A stretch of DNA of 64,000 nt from JALORV01 sp963712485 (GTDB lineage: Bacteria > Pseudomonadota > Gammaproteobacteria > Burkholderiales > Burkholderiaceae_F), in assembly GCA_963712485.1 (NCBI GenBank), contig CAVQID010000014.1, positions 62,001 to 126,000 on the forward strand. Direction: 5' to 3'. This document shows, piece by piece, positions 9,898-22,831 of this stretch (the stretch's first letter is position 1; each line of letters starts with the position of its first letter). The notes beneath the pieces were generated by a model. That model saw only the letters and a program-made list of their open reading frames with translations, ran no database searches and was not told the origin of the DNA. Position numbers and translations under genes: made by a program.

Positions 9898-10697
9898 GCG
9901 CGCATCCCGAGGTCTTCCGCGTAGGTGCGGGCCGGGTAGTGAAACTTCACCGGTCCGTCCGGTTCGCCGAGGATGAACTGGCGCACTTCCGGATCGTCCG
10001 ACGCCTGCACTTCGGCGGGTGTGCCATGACCGACGATGCGACCGCCGGAGATCACGTAAACGTAGTCACTGATGAGAAAACACTCGTGTACGTCATGCGA
10101 GACCACCAGCGACGTCGCGCCGGTCGCATCGTTGAGCCGACGGATCAGGTTGGCCGCGACACCGAGCGAGATCGGGTCCAGTCCGGCGAACGGTTCGTCG
10201 TACATGATGAGGTCGGGATCGAGCGCGATCGCGCGCGCCAGCGCGACGCGACGCGCCATGCCGCCGGACAGATCCGCCGGCTTCAGTTGCGCCGCTCCGC
10301 GCAGCCCGACCGCATTGAGCTTCATCAGCACAAGATCGCGGATCATCGTTTCCGGCAGGCCCGTGTGCTCGCGCAGCGGAAAGGCGACGTTGTCGAACAC
10401 GGTCAGGTCGGTGAACAGCGCGCCGAACTGGAACAGCATGCCGAGGCGGCGGCGCAGTGCATACAGGGACTCGCGATCGCGCGGGTTCACGGGTGCACCG
10501 TCGAACGAGACCGCCCCGCGCTGCGGCGTCAGCACTCCGCCGATCAGCCGCAGCAGCGTGGTCTTGCCGCAGCCGGATCCGCCCATGATCGCGATCACTT
10601 TGCCGCGCGGGAAGACCATCGACACGTCGGACAGAATGACACGCTGGTCATAGCCGAACGTCACATGGTCGATCGCGACGAGTGCGTCGTGGTTCAT
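9894..10697 (-). CDS. mlaF: lipid ABC transporter ATPase MlaF
   Basis: 267 residues from ATG 10697 (MNHDALVAIDHVTFGYDQR). Walker A GGSGCGKTT, signature LSGGMARRVALARA, Walker B LIMYDEPFAGLDP, H-loop VVSHDV. It energises the MlaFEDB transporter. A TTG 14 codons upstream would extend it, but 267 matches the family (E. coli 269). This is the first gene of mlaFEDACB; the 230 bases upstream hold the likely promoter, though I see no convincing -35/-10 pair. Confidence 0.94.
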   Translation of the reverse strand: MNHDALVAIDHVTFGYDQRVILSDVSMVFPRGKVIAIMGGSGCGKTTLLRLIGGVLTPQRGAVSFDGAPVNPRDRESLYALRRRLGMLFQFGALFTDLTVFDNVAFPLREHTGLPETMIRDLVLMKLNAVGLRGAAQLKPADLSGGMARRVALARAIALDPDLIMYDEPFAGLDPISLGVAANLIRRLNDATGATSLVVSHDVHECFLISDYVYVISGGRIVGHGTPAEVQASDDPEVRQFILGEPDGPVKFHYPARTYAEDLGMRA

Positions 10698-10927
10698 TCT
10701 GGCGGGCCCGGGAGAACGCGTGGCCGCGGCCCGTGTCAACTTACCGGGGGCGCAGCGGCCGCGGATTGTCGCATGGCGGGCCGGACGTCGAACGTGCGAT
10801 AAGACCCACCGTGGACTAGCGCAATGGGGTGATCAGTCGTGCACGACGCGTTGCCGGGGCGGAATGCGAACTGCTTGGAAAACAGACCTCCCACGCCGAC
10901 CTGCGGCGAGTGAGTCTCAACGCGAGG

Positions 10928-11776
10928 TCACTCCGGGGTGGTGTTCAGGTAATACATCGCCGACAGCAGCGGGCCGGGCTTGCCGAGCGGTGCCAGCCAG
11001 CGCTCGAAGATCTCGGCGATCGCGCCGGACCGGTAGATCTGGGCAATGGCGCGGTTGACCGCGAGCCGAAAGTCGGGGTCGCGTCGCATCATCAACGCGT
11101 AGGGCTCGAACGAGAAGTCATCCTGCAGCAGCGTGTACCTGATGTCGCTGCGCGCGCGGATCACGTTGCCGACCAGCACCAGGCGATCCGCCGCATAGCC
11201 GTCGATGCGCTTCTCGTTGAGCGCTGACAGCGCTTCAGCCTCGTCCTTGACGTTGACCACGCGCGCGTCAATCAGCTTGTCTTTCAGTGCGGTTTTCAGG
11301 CTGGTTTCGGTCGTTGTGCCCGGCTTCACGGCGATCGTCTTGCCGGCCAGGTCGGCCAATCGGCCGAGCTTCGACTCGGCCAGTACCAGCACGGCGCCGC
11401 CATCGACGAACGTCAGGTTGGAAAAATCGACGCGCTCCTGACGCGTCAGCGTCACCGTCGTGTTGCCACACTCCAGATCGATCGCGCCGGTGGTCACCCG
11501 GTCGAAGCGGTCGGCCGAGGTGACGGCCACCCACTTGATGCCAAGCGTGCCGATATTGAGCGAACGCTCGATGCTGGCGGCGACGCGCTTGCACAGATCG
11601 ACGGAATAGCCAACGGGCTGGCCATCGGGAGCCACAAATGAAAACGGTGGAGAGTCGGTGCGGTAGCCCAGCGTGATGGACTTCGCATCACGGATCTTCT
11701 TGAGCGTGCCCGTGTCCTGGGCCTGCACCGCAAATGCCAGCAACAGGGCGCCCGCTGCGCCAAGGATTTTCAACAT
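10928..11776 (-). CDS. amino-acid ABC transporter substrate-binding protein (GltI-like)
   Basis: 282 residues with a signal peptide (LKILGAAGALLLAFAVQAQ) and a family-3 periplasmic binding fold: SITLGYRTDSPPFSF, GYSVDLCKRVAASIE, ECGNTTVTLTRQERVDFS. This resembles glutamate/aspartate-binding proteins of the GltI type. No permease or ATPase gene is adjacent, so it is an orphan here and may serve a transporter encoded elsewhere. Ligand is inferred only from family resemblance. It lies downstream of gltBD on the same strand but separated by the thioesterase region. Confidence 0.85.
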   Translation of the reverse strand: MLKILGAAGALLLAFAVQAQDTGTLKKIRDAKSITLGYRTDSPPFSFVAPDGQPVGYSVDLCKRVAASIERSLNIGTLGIKWVAVTSADRFDRVTTGAIDLECGNTTVTLTRQERVDFSNLTFVDGGAVLVLAESKLGRLADLAGKTIAVKPGTTTETSLKTALKDKLIDARVVNVKDEAEALSALNEKRIDGYAADRLVLVGNVIRARSDIRYTLLQDDFSFEPYALMMRRDPDFRLAVNRAIAQIYRSGAIAEIFERWLAPLGKPGPLLSAMYYLNTTPE

Positions 11777-11835
11777 GCCATCGCCCCATTTTCTCGTTCG
11801 GACGCGCCACAGACGGCGCGGCAGCGGGGCGAAGC

Positions 11836-12328
11836 CTAACAGCCGTGGGGTGTCGTGTCCTCAGGCGGAGGCTTGCGGCGTTCGCGGCGGGCAAGATTCA
11901 GCGAGCGCAGTTCGTCGTCATCGTCCGGCACGACGCTGAACGCGTGCAGCACCGGGGCGGGGATCGCGCGGGCGCGACCGTTGTCGAGATCAACGAAGGT
12001 CCACACGGTTTCGCCGCGCGCGAGCAGCTTGCGCTCGCGCAGGACGGCGTAGCGCCTCAGGCAATCGCGTTCACTCCAGCGCGAGATCCAGGTGTAGACG
12101 TCGATCCGCTCGTCCGCGAGCGCCGGCCGCAGATACTCGATGAAATGAGACGCCGCAAACCAGGCGGTCCGGTCGGCGAAGTAACGTTCCATCGGCCAGC
12201 CCTGCGCCGCCGAGTGCTCGACCGCGATCTCTTCCATCCAGCGCAGGTACTCGCGGTTGTTGACATGTCCGACCGCGTCGATGGATCGCGCTCCCCACCA
12301 CCAGCGACTTGTGAAAGATGCGTGGCAC
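11836..12328 (-). pseudogene. acyl-CoA thioesterase, 4HBT/YbgC-FadM type, one frameshift as read
   Basis: The hot-dog fold thioesterase core lies in two frames. From GTG 12328 the peptide begins VPRIFHKSLVV. A second frame carries IDAVGHVNNREYLRWMEEI, including the catalytic-site DxxGHVNNxxY motif, then DRTAWFAASHFIEYLRPA and the C-terminus. The shift fits one extra base between 12281 and 12300 (CCCC at 12293-12296 is the likeliest site), giving 163 residues. An alternative is a start at ATG 12237 (133 residues), but that would delete the DAVGHVNN active-site motif, so I prefer the frameshift reading. Confidence 0.72.
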
Positions 12329-12338
12329 GCCGGCGAGC

Positions 12339-12569
12339 TTAACGCGTCATGCGGGACAGGCGCGGCGATCCGTGCGCGTCAAGAGTCCTGCAACGGGCGC
12401 ACACGATGCGCGTCGAAATCTCTCCCGCTGACTTGCGGACCTGGAGCGAATAGAGGTAATCCGTCAACGCGAGCACGCGAACGCGGATGAACTGTTCCGA
12501 GTCGTACGCTTGTCCGCGGTAACAATTCGCCGCCTTTTCCGTGTACGTCGTGCCCACAGTCCTCGGCAT
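12339..12569 (-). CDS. hypothetical small protein, doubtful
   Basis: A 76-codon frame beginning MPRTVGTTYTEKAANCYRGQ and ending 10 bases before the thioesterase GTG. Third codon positions are mostly G or C, as in real genes here, and it contains CARC near the C-terminus. I recognise no family and there is no clear Shine-Dalgarno. If it is not a gene, the 448 bases between the thioesterase and gltD hold no coding sequence; the rest (12570-12776) shows only a GC hairpin at 12706-12723 without a U-run. Confidence 0.25.
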   Translation of the reverse strand: MPRTVGTTYTEKAANCYRGQAYDSEQFIRVRVLALTDYLYSLQVRKSAGEISTRIVCARCRTLDAHGSPRLSRMTR

Positions 12570-12776
12570 GTGAGCGCACGGCGATCCGAGATCACTCACC
12601 GGGGGAAGCGTTGAAATTGCGCTCAGGACGTGTCGTCGGCGGCAAGTTGGATGGCCCCACCAAAATTCCGACGGCCCCTTGGCGCACTGACGGCCGTCGC
12701 GGCAACGCACGCGGCAGCGTGCGATTCGCGTTCTGCCCAGGCGCCCGCGAGGCGGACCAGCGGCGCACCGCGACGC

Positions 12777-14276
12777 TTATCGTGGCAAGGTCGAAGTTCC
12801 CATCAGGTACTCATCGACCGCCCGCGCACATTGACGTCCCTCGCGGATCGCCCACACGACTAGGCTTTGGCCGCGCCGCATGTCGCCGGCGGCAAAGACC
12901 TTGGACACCGTGGTCGCGTACGGCCGTGGGCCGTTCTTCGACTCCTCGGTGACAGCGCGGGCGTTGCCGCGCGGGTCTTTCTCGACGCCGAAGGATTCGA
13001 GCACCGAGGCCACCGGCGCGACGAATCCCATCGCGAAGAGAACCAGGTCCGCCGGAATCTCGAATTCCGAGCCGGCGACCTCGACCATCTTCTGCGCGCC
13101 GGTGACCGGGTCCTTCTGCCACTCGACGCGCGCAGCGACGATCGCACGGACATTGCCCTTGCCGTCGCCGTCGAAGCGCTTGGTCGTCACCGACCAGTCG
13201 CGCTCGACGCCTTCCTCGTGCGAACTCGATGTGCGCAGCTTGACCGGCCAGTAGGGCCAGGTCAGTTCCTTGTTTTCCTTCGCCGGCGGCTGTGGCAGCA
13301 GTTCGAACTGGGTGACGGACTTCGCGCCGTGACGGTTCGACGTGCCGACGCAGTCCGAGCCGGTGTCGCCGCCGCCGATGACGACGACGTGCTTGCCGGT
13401 CGCCATGATCTGATCCTTGACCTTGTCGCCGGCGACGACCTTGTTCTGCTGCGGCAGGAACTCCATCGCGAAATGCACGCCCTTCAGTTCGCGGCCCGGC
13501 ACCGGCAGATCACGCGGCTGCTCGGCGCCGCCGGCGAGCACGACGGCATCGAACTCGCGCAGCAGTTCGTCCGGGGCGATGGTTGCCTTCGCCCAGTTGG
13601 TCACGCCGCCATTGAGCTTCGACTTGCTGACCAGGACGCCGGTACGAAACACGACGCCCTCGGCCTCCATCTGCGCGACGCGGCGGTCGATGTGTGACTT
13701 TTCCATCTTGAAGTCCGGAATGCCGTAGCGCAGCAGTCCGCCGACGCGATCGTTCTTCTCGAACACCGTGACGTCGTGGCCGACGCGGGCCAGCTGTTGC
13801 GCGGCGGCGAGGCCTGCCGGGCCGCTGCCGACAACGGCCACCTTCTTGCCGGTCTTCGCCTTGGGCGGCAGCGGCAGCACCCAGCCCTCTTCCCAACCCT
13901 TGTCGATGATCTTGTGCTCGATCGACTTGATGCCGACCGGAGCGTCATCGATGTTCAGCGTGCACGCCGCCTCGCACGGCGCCGGGCAAACGCGCCCGGT
14001 GAACTCCGGAAAGTTGTTGGTGCTGTGCAGGACACTGAGCGCGGTCTTCCAGTCCTTGCGGTACACCAGGTCGTTGAAGTCCGGGATGATGTTGTTCACC
14101 GGGCAGCCGCTGTTGCAGAAAGGAATGCCGCAGTCCATGCAGCGCGCACCCTGCACCACTGCCTGCTCGTCGGTCAGATGGACGATGAACTCGCGCCAGT
14201 GCTGCTTGCGTGACTGCGGCGCCTCGGCGGCCTCTTCGAGCCGCTGGTATTCCATGAATCCCGTGATCTTCCCCAT
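12777..14276 (-). CDS. gltD: glutamate synthase (NADPH) small subunit
   Basis: 499 residues. FAD/NADPH-binding beta subunit of GOGAT, passing electrons from NADPH to GltB. The N-terminus has the Fe-S cysteines CMDCGIPFCNSGCPVNN and CPAPCEAAC; then the FAD Rossmann motif VVGSGPAGLAAAQQLA and the NADPH motif VIGGGDTGSDC; the C-terminal FAD block is VFAAGDMRRGQSLVVWAIRE. It follows gltB by 24 bases. A TGA-terminated end at 12777 leaves no clear terminator. Confidence 0.97.
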   Translation of the reverse strand: MGKITGFMEYQRLEEAAEAPQSRKQHWREFIVHLTDEQAVVQGARCMDCGIPFCNSGCPVNNIIPDFNDLVYRKDWKTALSVLHSTNNFPEFTGRVCPAPCEAACTLNIDDAPVGIKSIEHKIIDKGWEEGWVLPLPPKAKTGKKVAVVGSGPAGLAAAQQLARVGHDVTVFEKNDRVGGLLRYGIPDFKMEKSHIDRRVAQMEAEGVVFRTGVLVSKSKLNGGVTNWAKATIAPDELLREFDAVVLAGGAEQPRDLPVPGRELKGVHFAMEFLPQQNKVVAGDKVKDQIMATGKHVVVIGGGDTGSDCVGTSNRHGAKSVTQFELLPQPPAKENKELTWPYWPVKLRTSSSHEEGVERDWSVTTKRFDGDGKGNVRAIVAARVEWQKDPVTGAQKMVEVAGSEFEIPADLVLFAMGFVAPVASVLESFGVEKDPRGNARAVTEESKNGPRPYATTVSKVFAAGDMRRGQSLVVWAIREGRQCARAVDEYLMGTSTLPR

Positions 14277-14300
14277 CGTCCGCTTTCGTTCTCTTTCGGT

Positions 14301-19007
<4,707 letters not shown>

Positions 19008-19094
19008 GGCAGTGTCCGACAGATAGGCCCACGACCGGTGTGGTCGTGGCATATCGCACTGTACTGCGCACCCATTGCGGCGCACAACCCGATA

Positions 19095-19115
19095 AATTGG
19101 GGTCTGTCCCTAATT
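19095..19115. repeat. interrupted palindrome of RAYT/REP type
   Basis: AATTGGGG-TCTG-TCCCTAATT forms a near-perfect inverted repeat (7 of 8 arm positions pair). A second partial copy, AATTGGGGAC, follows at 19144-19153 in direct orientation. Both lie between gltB (start 19007) and the RAYT-like gene (stop 19252). GGGGTCTGTCCC-type palindromes are common partners of REP-associated transposases, so this is probably a relic of that element; it also falls in the gltB promoter region. The remaining bases of the gap show nothing else. Confidence 0.6.
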
Positions 19116-19251
19116 AATCCTGCCGGGTAGGCGTCCGCCTTATAATTGGGGACATAACATCATTCGGCCGGCCGCTGGTCTCGGGCAATGGGCGCGACAG
19201 CCGGGATCGATCGCCTCCGGTGCGCCAAACCGCCTTGGGGGTTTACGCAGG

Positions 19252-19956
19252 TTAGGAGACCGCCGGCGCCGGCGGCAGGCGGCGGGGGCGCCCGGCGCGG
19301 GCGCGCTGCGGCCGCCGCGGGGACAGGCGCTCGATCTGCCGCAGGAATTCCGGCGAACCGACCACCCATCCTCCGGCGAGCGCCCGCTCAAAGCGTGCAG
19401 CTTCGTCCGACCCCGGTCCCGTCCCCAGAAACGTCCGGTAGGCCGCCTGGCGCTCGAAGGGCGTGTTACCGAGCGCCCAGTAAAGCGAATGCGCCCGCAG
19501 GCTCGAGTCGGACACAAGCCCAAGGTGATGGCGCGCGCTCGACCAGCGATATTCCTCCGGGGCGCTCGCGGCGGCCGCGCGCACCGATTGCCACTCGACA
19601 TAACGCATGGCGGCGAGCAGTTCGCCTGCCGGTTCGATGACTGCAGCGTGGTAACGCCCGGCAAACAGTCCGCCACGCTCGCTGCGGCGGTCGTTGATCC
19701 AGCGAACGTAGCGACGACCCAGCGATTGCATCGCGCGACCCAGCCCGCCCGCATCGTTTGGAGTCGCCAGCAACCACAAGTCGCCCGGCACGAGCGTGAA
19801 AGCATGCAGCGCGACATCCGCCTCGTCCATCGCGAGTCGCAAGTCATCGAGCAGGCGCCTGGCGTCTTCGTCGTCGACGATCAACCGTCGCGATGCGGCT
19901 TTATGGGCGACAAGATGCGGATAGCCGCCGATGGCAAGACGCGGAAGTCGAGCCAT
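19252..19956 (-). CDS. REP-associated tyrosine transposase-like protein (RAYT), HUH motif lost
   Basis: 234 residues beginning MARLPRLAIGGYPHLVAHKA, the usual RAYT/Y1 start. Conserved blocks are FVDDED-like IVDDEDARRLLDDLR, LGRRYVRWINDR and LFAGRYHAAVIE. Where active members read PNHVHLLLTP with the metal-binding HUH, this protein reads PGDLWLLATP, so both histidines are gone. A Tyr remains in MRYVEWQSVRA at the position of the catalytic Tyr, but the NPVRA context is altered. It is probably a catalytically dead or repurposed RAYT. It starts 18 bases after dgt and may be cotranscribed. Confidence 0.82.
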   Translation of the reverse strand: MARLPRLAIGGYPHLVAHKAASRRLIVDDEDARRLLDDLRLAMDEADVALHAFTLVPGDLWLLATPNDAGGLGRAMQSLGRRYVRWINDRRSERGGLFAGRYHAAVIEPAGELLAAMRYVEWQSVRAAAASAPEEYRWSSARHHLGLVSDSSLRAHSLYWALGNTPFERQAAYRTFLGTGPGSDEAARFERALAGGWVVGSPEFLRQIERLSPRRPQRARAGRPRRLPPAPAVS

Positions 19957-19974
19957 GCCTCGCGTCCCGCAGGG

Positions 19975-21111
19975 TCAGGCGGTGTCGCCGACCGCGTAAA
20001 GCCGCCGATGCTCGCGGATCGCGTAACGATCCGTCATGCCAGCGACGTAATCGGCAATCGCCCGCGGCTTGTCCTGGCCAGCGCGCGCCTGGTGATCGGA
20101 CGGCAACAGTCGCGGCTCGTCGTGAAACGCGACAAAAAGCTCGCGAACGATCTTGCGCGCCTTCGCCGTCATGCGCATGACCTGGAAGTGCCGATAGAGG
20201 TTGTCGTAAAGAAACTTCTTCAGTACATCGGCCTCGGCGCGCAGCCCTGCCGAAAAGGCGATCAGGGGCCCGGCCAGCCGCACATCGTCGATCGTGTCCG
20301 GCGCCGCGCTGGCAACGCGGCGCGTGCTTTCGTCCGTCAGATCGACGACCAGCGTATTGATCATGCGGCGCACCGTTTCATGGATCATGCGGCGCTCGGC
20401 GATCTGCGGAAATTGCTGCCGCACGAGCGCCGTGTGGCGCGCGAACAGCGGGACGGTCTCGAGCTGCTCGATCTGCAACAGCCCCGAGCGCAGACCGTCG
20501 TCGATATCGTGGTTGTTGTAGGCGATCTCGTCCGCGAGATTGGCGATCTGCGCCTCGAGGCTCGGCTGCCGCTTCAGCAGGAAGCGTTCGCCCAGCTCGC
20601 CCAGCTTCCTGGCGTTTTCCAGCGAGCAATGCTTGAGGATGCCTTCGCGGGTTTCAAAGGTCAGGTTCAGCCCGTTGAAAGCCCCGTAGCGCTCTTCGAG
20701 TTCGTCGACGACACGCAGCGACTGCAGGTTGTGCTCGAAGCCCCCATGCTCGCGCATGCACTCGGCCAGCGCGTCCTGCCCGGCGTGGCCGAACGGTGTG
20801 TGGCCAAGGTCGTGCGCCAGTGCGACCGCCTCGACCAGGTCCTCGTTGAGCCGGAGGTTGCGCGCGATCGCGCGGGCAATTTGCGCGACTTCGAGTGAAT
20901 GAGTCAGGCGCGTGCGAAACAGATCGCCTTCGTGATTGACGAATACCTGCGTCTTGTATTCGAGACGACGAAATGCCGTCGAATGAACGATGCGATCGCG
21001 GTCGCGCTGAAAGTCGGTGCGTCCCGAAACGGCGTCTTCGAGATGTCGGCGGCCGCGCGACCGGGTCGGGTCTGCCGCGTATGACGCCAGGCCTGCGTCC
21101 GGACCGCTCAT
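19975..21111 (-). CDS. dgt: deoxyguanosinetriphosphate triphosphohydrolase-like protein
   Basis: 378 residues from ATG 21111 (MSGPDAGLASYAADPTRSRG). HD-domain phosphohydrolase: FRRLEYKTQVFVNHEGD, RLTHSLEVAQIARAIARNL, AHDLGHTPFGHAGQ give the metal-binding H...HD...D set. Members hydrolyse dNTPs to nucleoside and triphosphate. The start overlaps the aroB stop (ATGA), so it is coupled to aroK-aroB as in other betaproteobacteria. A longer upstream frame into aroB is not real. Confidence 0.93.
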   Translation of the reverse strand: MSGPDAGLASYAADPTRSRGRRHLEDAVSGRTDFQRDRDRIVHSTAFRRLEYKTQVFVNHEGDLFRTRLTHSLEVAQIARAIARNLRLNEDLVEAVALAHDLGHTPFGHAGQDALAECMREHGGFEHNLQSLRVVDELEERYGAFNGLNLTFETREGILKHCSLENARKLGELGERFLLKRQPSLEAQIANLADEIAYNNHDIDDGLRSGLLQIEQLETVPLFARHTALVRQQFPQIAERRMIHETVRRMINTLVVDLTDESTRRVASAAPDTIDDVRLAGPLIAFSAGLRAEADVLKKFLYDNLYRHFQVMRMTAKARKIVRELFVAFHDEPRLLPSDHQARAGQDKPRAIADYVAGMTDRYAIREHRRLYAVGDTA

Positions 21112-22187
21112 ACATACCCCCCCTCGGCGAGGGTCGCTCGCAGTGCACGCTCGTCCACCGGGCGCTGGACGGCGCGGCCAACGTCTTCGAGCAGGATGAA
21201 GCGGATCTCGCCGGCCTGCGCCTTCTTGTCGCCCCGCATCGACGCGAGGGCCGCCTCGAGCGGGAGGCCGGCAATGCGCGTCGGCAGCCCTGCTGCGCTC
21301 ACCGCCTCTTCGATCGGCGCCCTGGCGGCGGCGGGCAGGAGGCCGACCCGTTGCGACAGATCCGCCGCCAGCACCAGTCCGCAGCCCACTGCTTCCCCAT
21401 GAAGCCATCGGCTATAGGCGGTGAGTGCTTCGATCGCGTGACCGAACGTGTGGCCCAGATTGAGCAGCGCGCGCTCGCCGGATTCGCGTTCATCGCGCTC
21501 GACCACCCCGGCCTTGATTTCGCAGGAGCGGGCAATCGCGCGCGTCAGCGCCTGCGGATCCCGCGCTCGCAACGCAGGCAGGTCCCGCGTCGTGCGTTCG
21601 AAGTAACTGCCGTCCGCCAGCAACCCGTGCTTCAAAACTTCGGCGAGGCCCGCGGACAGCTCACGGTCCGGCAGAGTGCGCAAAGTCGCGGTGTCGCTGA
21701 TGACAAGCTGCGGCTGGTGAAAGGCCCCGATCAGATTCTTGCCGCGGATGTGGTTAATGCCGGTCTTCCCGCCGACCGATGAGTCGACCTGCGCGAGCAG
21801 CGTTGTCGGCATCTGGACGAAACGGATGCCGCGCATATAGATGGCCGCTGCGAAACCCGCCATGTCGCCGACGACGCCACCGCCCAGCGCGACGACGAGG
21901 CTCTTGCGATCCGCGCCGCTGTCAACCAACGAATCGAGTATCGTCGACACCGAGGACCACTGCTTGTGGGTTTCGCCGTCCGGCAGCGTGACCGTCGTCA
22001 CCTTAGCCACGGCCTCGAGCGCCTTGCGCACGGCCTCGCCATACAGCGCGCCGACGACCGTGCTGGTGACGAGCGTGATGTGCGTCGGCACGAGTTGGCC
22101 GATGAACTCGGCTGCGCGGCCGAGCAAATCGGGGCCGATCAAAATGTCATATTGGCGGCCGGGCAGGCCGACCGTCACCCGTTGCAT
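21108..22187 (-). CDS. aroB: 3-dehydroquinate synthase
   Basis: 359 residues. Second step of the shikimate pathway, DAHP to 3-dehydroquinate, NAD and metal dependent. Motifs: LPDGETHKQWSSVSTILD, the NAD-binding ALGGGVVGDMAGFAAA, VDSSVGGKTGINH and the metal ligand region LLNLGHTFGHAIE. It lies 35 bases downstream of aroK and overlaps dgt. Confidence 0.97.
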   Translation of the reverse strand: MQRVTVGLPGRQYDILIGPDLLGRAAEFIGQLVPTHITLVTSTVVGALYGEAVRKALEAVAKVTTVTLPDGETHKQWSSVSTILDSLVDSGADRKSLVVALGGGVVGDMAGFAAAIYMRGIRFVQMPTTLLAQVDSSVGGKTGINHIRGKNLIGAFHQPQLVISDTATLRTLPDRELSAGLAEVLKHGLLADGSYFERTTRDLPALRARDPQALTRAIARSCEIKAGVVERDERESGERALLNLGHTFGHAIEALTAYSRWLHGEAVGCGLVLAADLSQRVGLLPAAARAPIEEAVSAAGLPTRIAGLPLEAALASMRGDKKAQAGEIRFILLEDVGRAVQRPVDERALRATLAEGGYV

Positions 22188-22222
22188 CGGGCGATTGTAA
22201 GAGCAGGCCCGAGCGGTGCCGC

Positions 22223-22762
22223 TCAGGTTGCGCTGGCAGCGACACGCTGCACGTCAGGGTGCGACGTGAGCCGCTCGACCAGCTTTTTCGGGTTCGACGC
22301 GGCCGACTGGAATGTCAGGTGCGCAGTCTCGACATACAGCGGATCGCGTTCGGCCAGCAATTGCTCGATACGCTCGCGCGGATTCTCCGTACGAAGCAGC
22401 GGGCGTGACTTGTCGCGGCGTGTTCGCCGGTACACCTCGTCCGCGGAGGCACGCAGATAGATCACCAGGCCGCGCTCGCGCAACCTCAGGCGCGTTTGCG
22501 GATCAAGAATGGCCCCCCCGCCGGTGGCCAGCACCACGCGCTGGCGCTGCGTGAGATCGTCGAGCAAGGCCGCCTCGCGCCGCCGGAACGCCGCTTCACC
22601 TTCGATCTCGAAAATCGTCGGTATCGCGACACCGCTGCGCGCCTCGAGTTCGCGGTCGGCATCGATGAACTCGAAACCGATCGCGTCGGCCAGCAACCGG
22701 CCAATCGTGGACTTGCCGGCGCCCATCATGCCGACGAGGAAAACCGATGCACGCGGAAGCAT
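22223..22762 (-). CDS. aroK: shikimate kinase
   Basis: 179 residues. Phosphorylates shikimate with ATP. P-loop GMMGAGKSTIGRLLA, shikimate-binding FIDADRELEARSG and VVLATGGGAILD, lid region RTRRDKSRPLL. Usually aroK follows pilQ directly; here a lipoprotein gene and a terminator separate them, so aroK-aroB-dgt probably has its own promoter or depends on readthrough. Confidence 0.96.
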   Translation of the reverse strand: MLPRASVFLVGMMGAGKSTIGRLLADAIGFEFIDADRELEARSGVAIPTIFEIEGEAAFRRREAALLDDLTQRQRVVLATGGGAILDPQTRLRLRERGLVIYLRASADEVYRRTRRDKSRPLLRTENPRERIEQLLAERDPLYVETAHLTFQSAASNPKKLVERLTSHPDVQRVAASAT

Positions 22763-22785
22763 GACAACAGCGTAGCCGACCGGAA

Positions 22786-22813
22786 GTAAAAAGGGCCGCT
22801 TGCAGCGGCCCTT
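22786..22813 (-). terminator. Rho-independent terminator after the Ig-like lipoprotein gene
   Basis: Perfect 10-base inverted repeat AAGGGCCGCT / AGCGGCCCTT (22791-22800 and 22804-22813) with a 3-base loop. Read on the minus strand the stem is followed by a run of Ts. It begins 18 bases after the lipoprotein stop codon, so it ends the pil-lipoprotein transcript before aroK. Confidence 0.85.
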
Positions 22814-22831
22814 GCACTGAAGCGCGAACGA

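Noticed and set aside
12706..12723. CGCACGC/GCGTGCG hairpin after gltD as a terminator
   Set aside because: No U-run on either strand and over 50 bases from the gltD stop.
19975..21408. 477-codon version of Dgt
   Set aside because: The extra N-terminal 99 residues are the aroB gene in another frame; ATG 21111 with ATGA overlap is the correct start.
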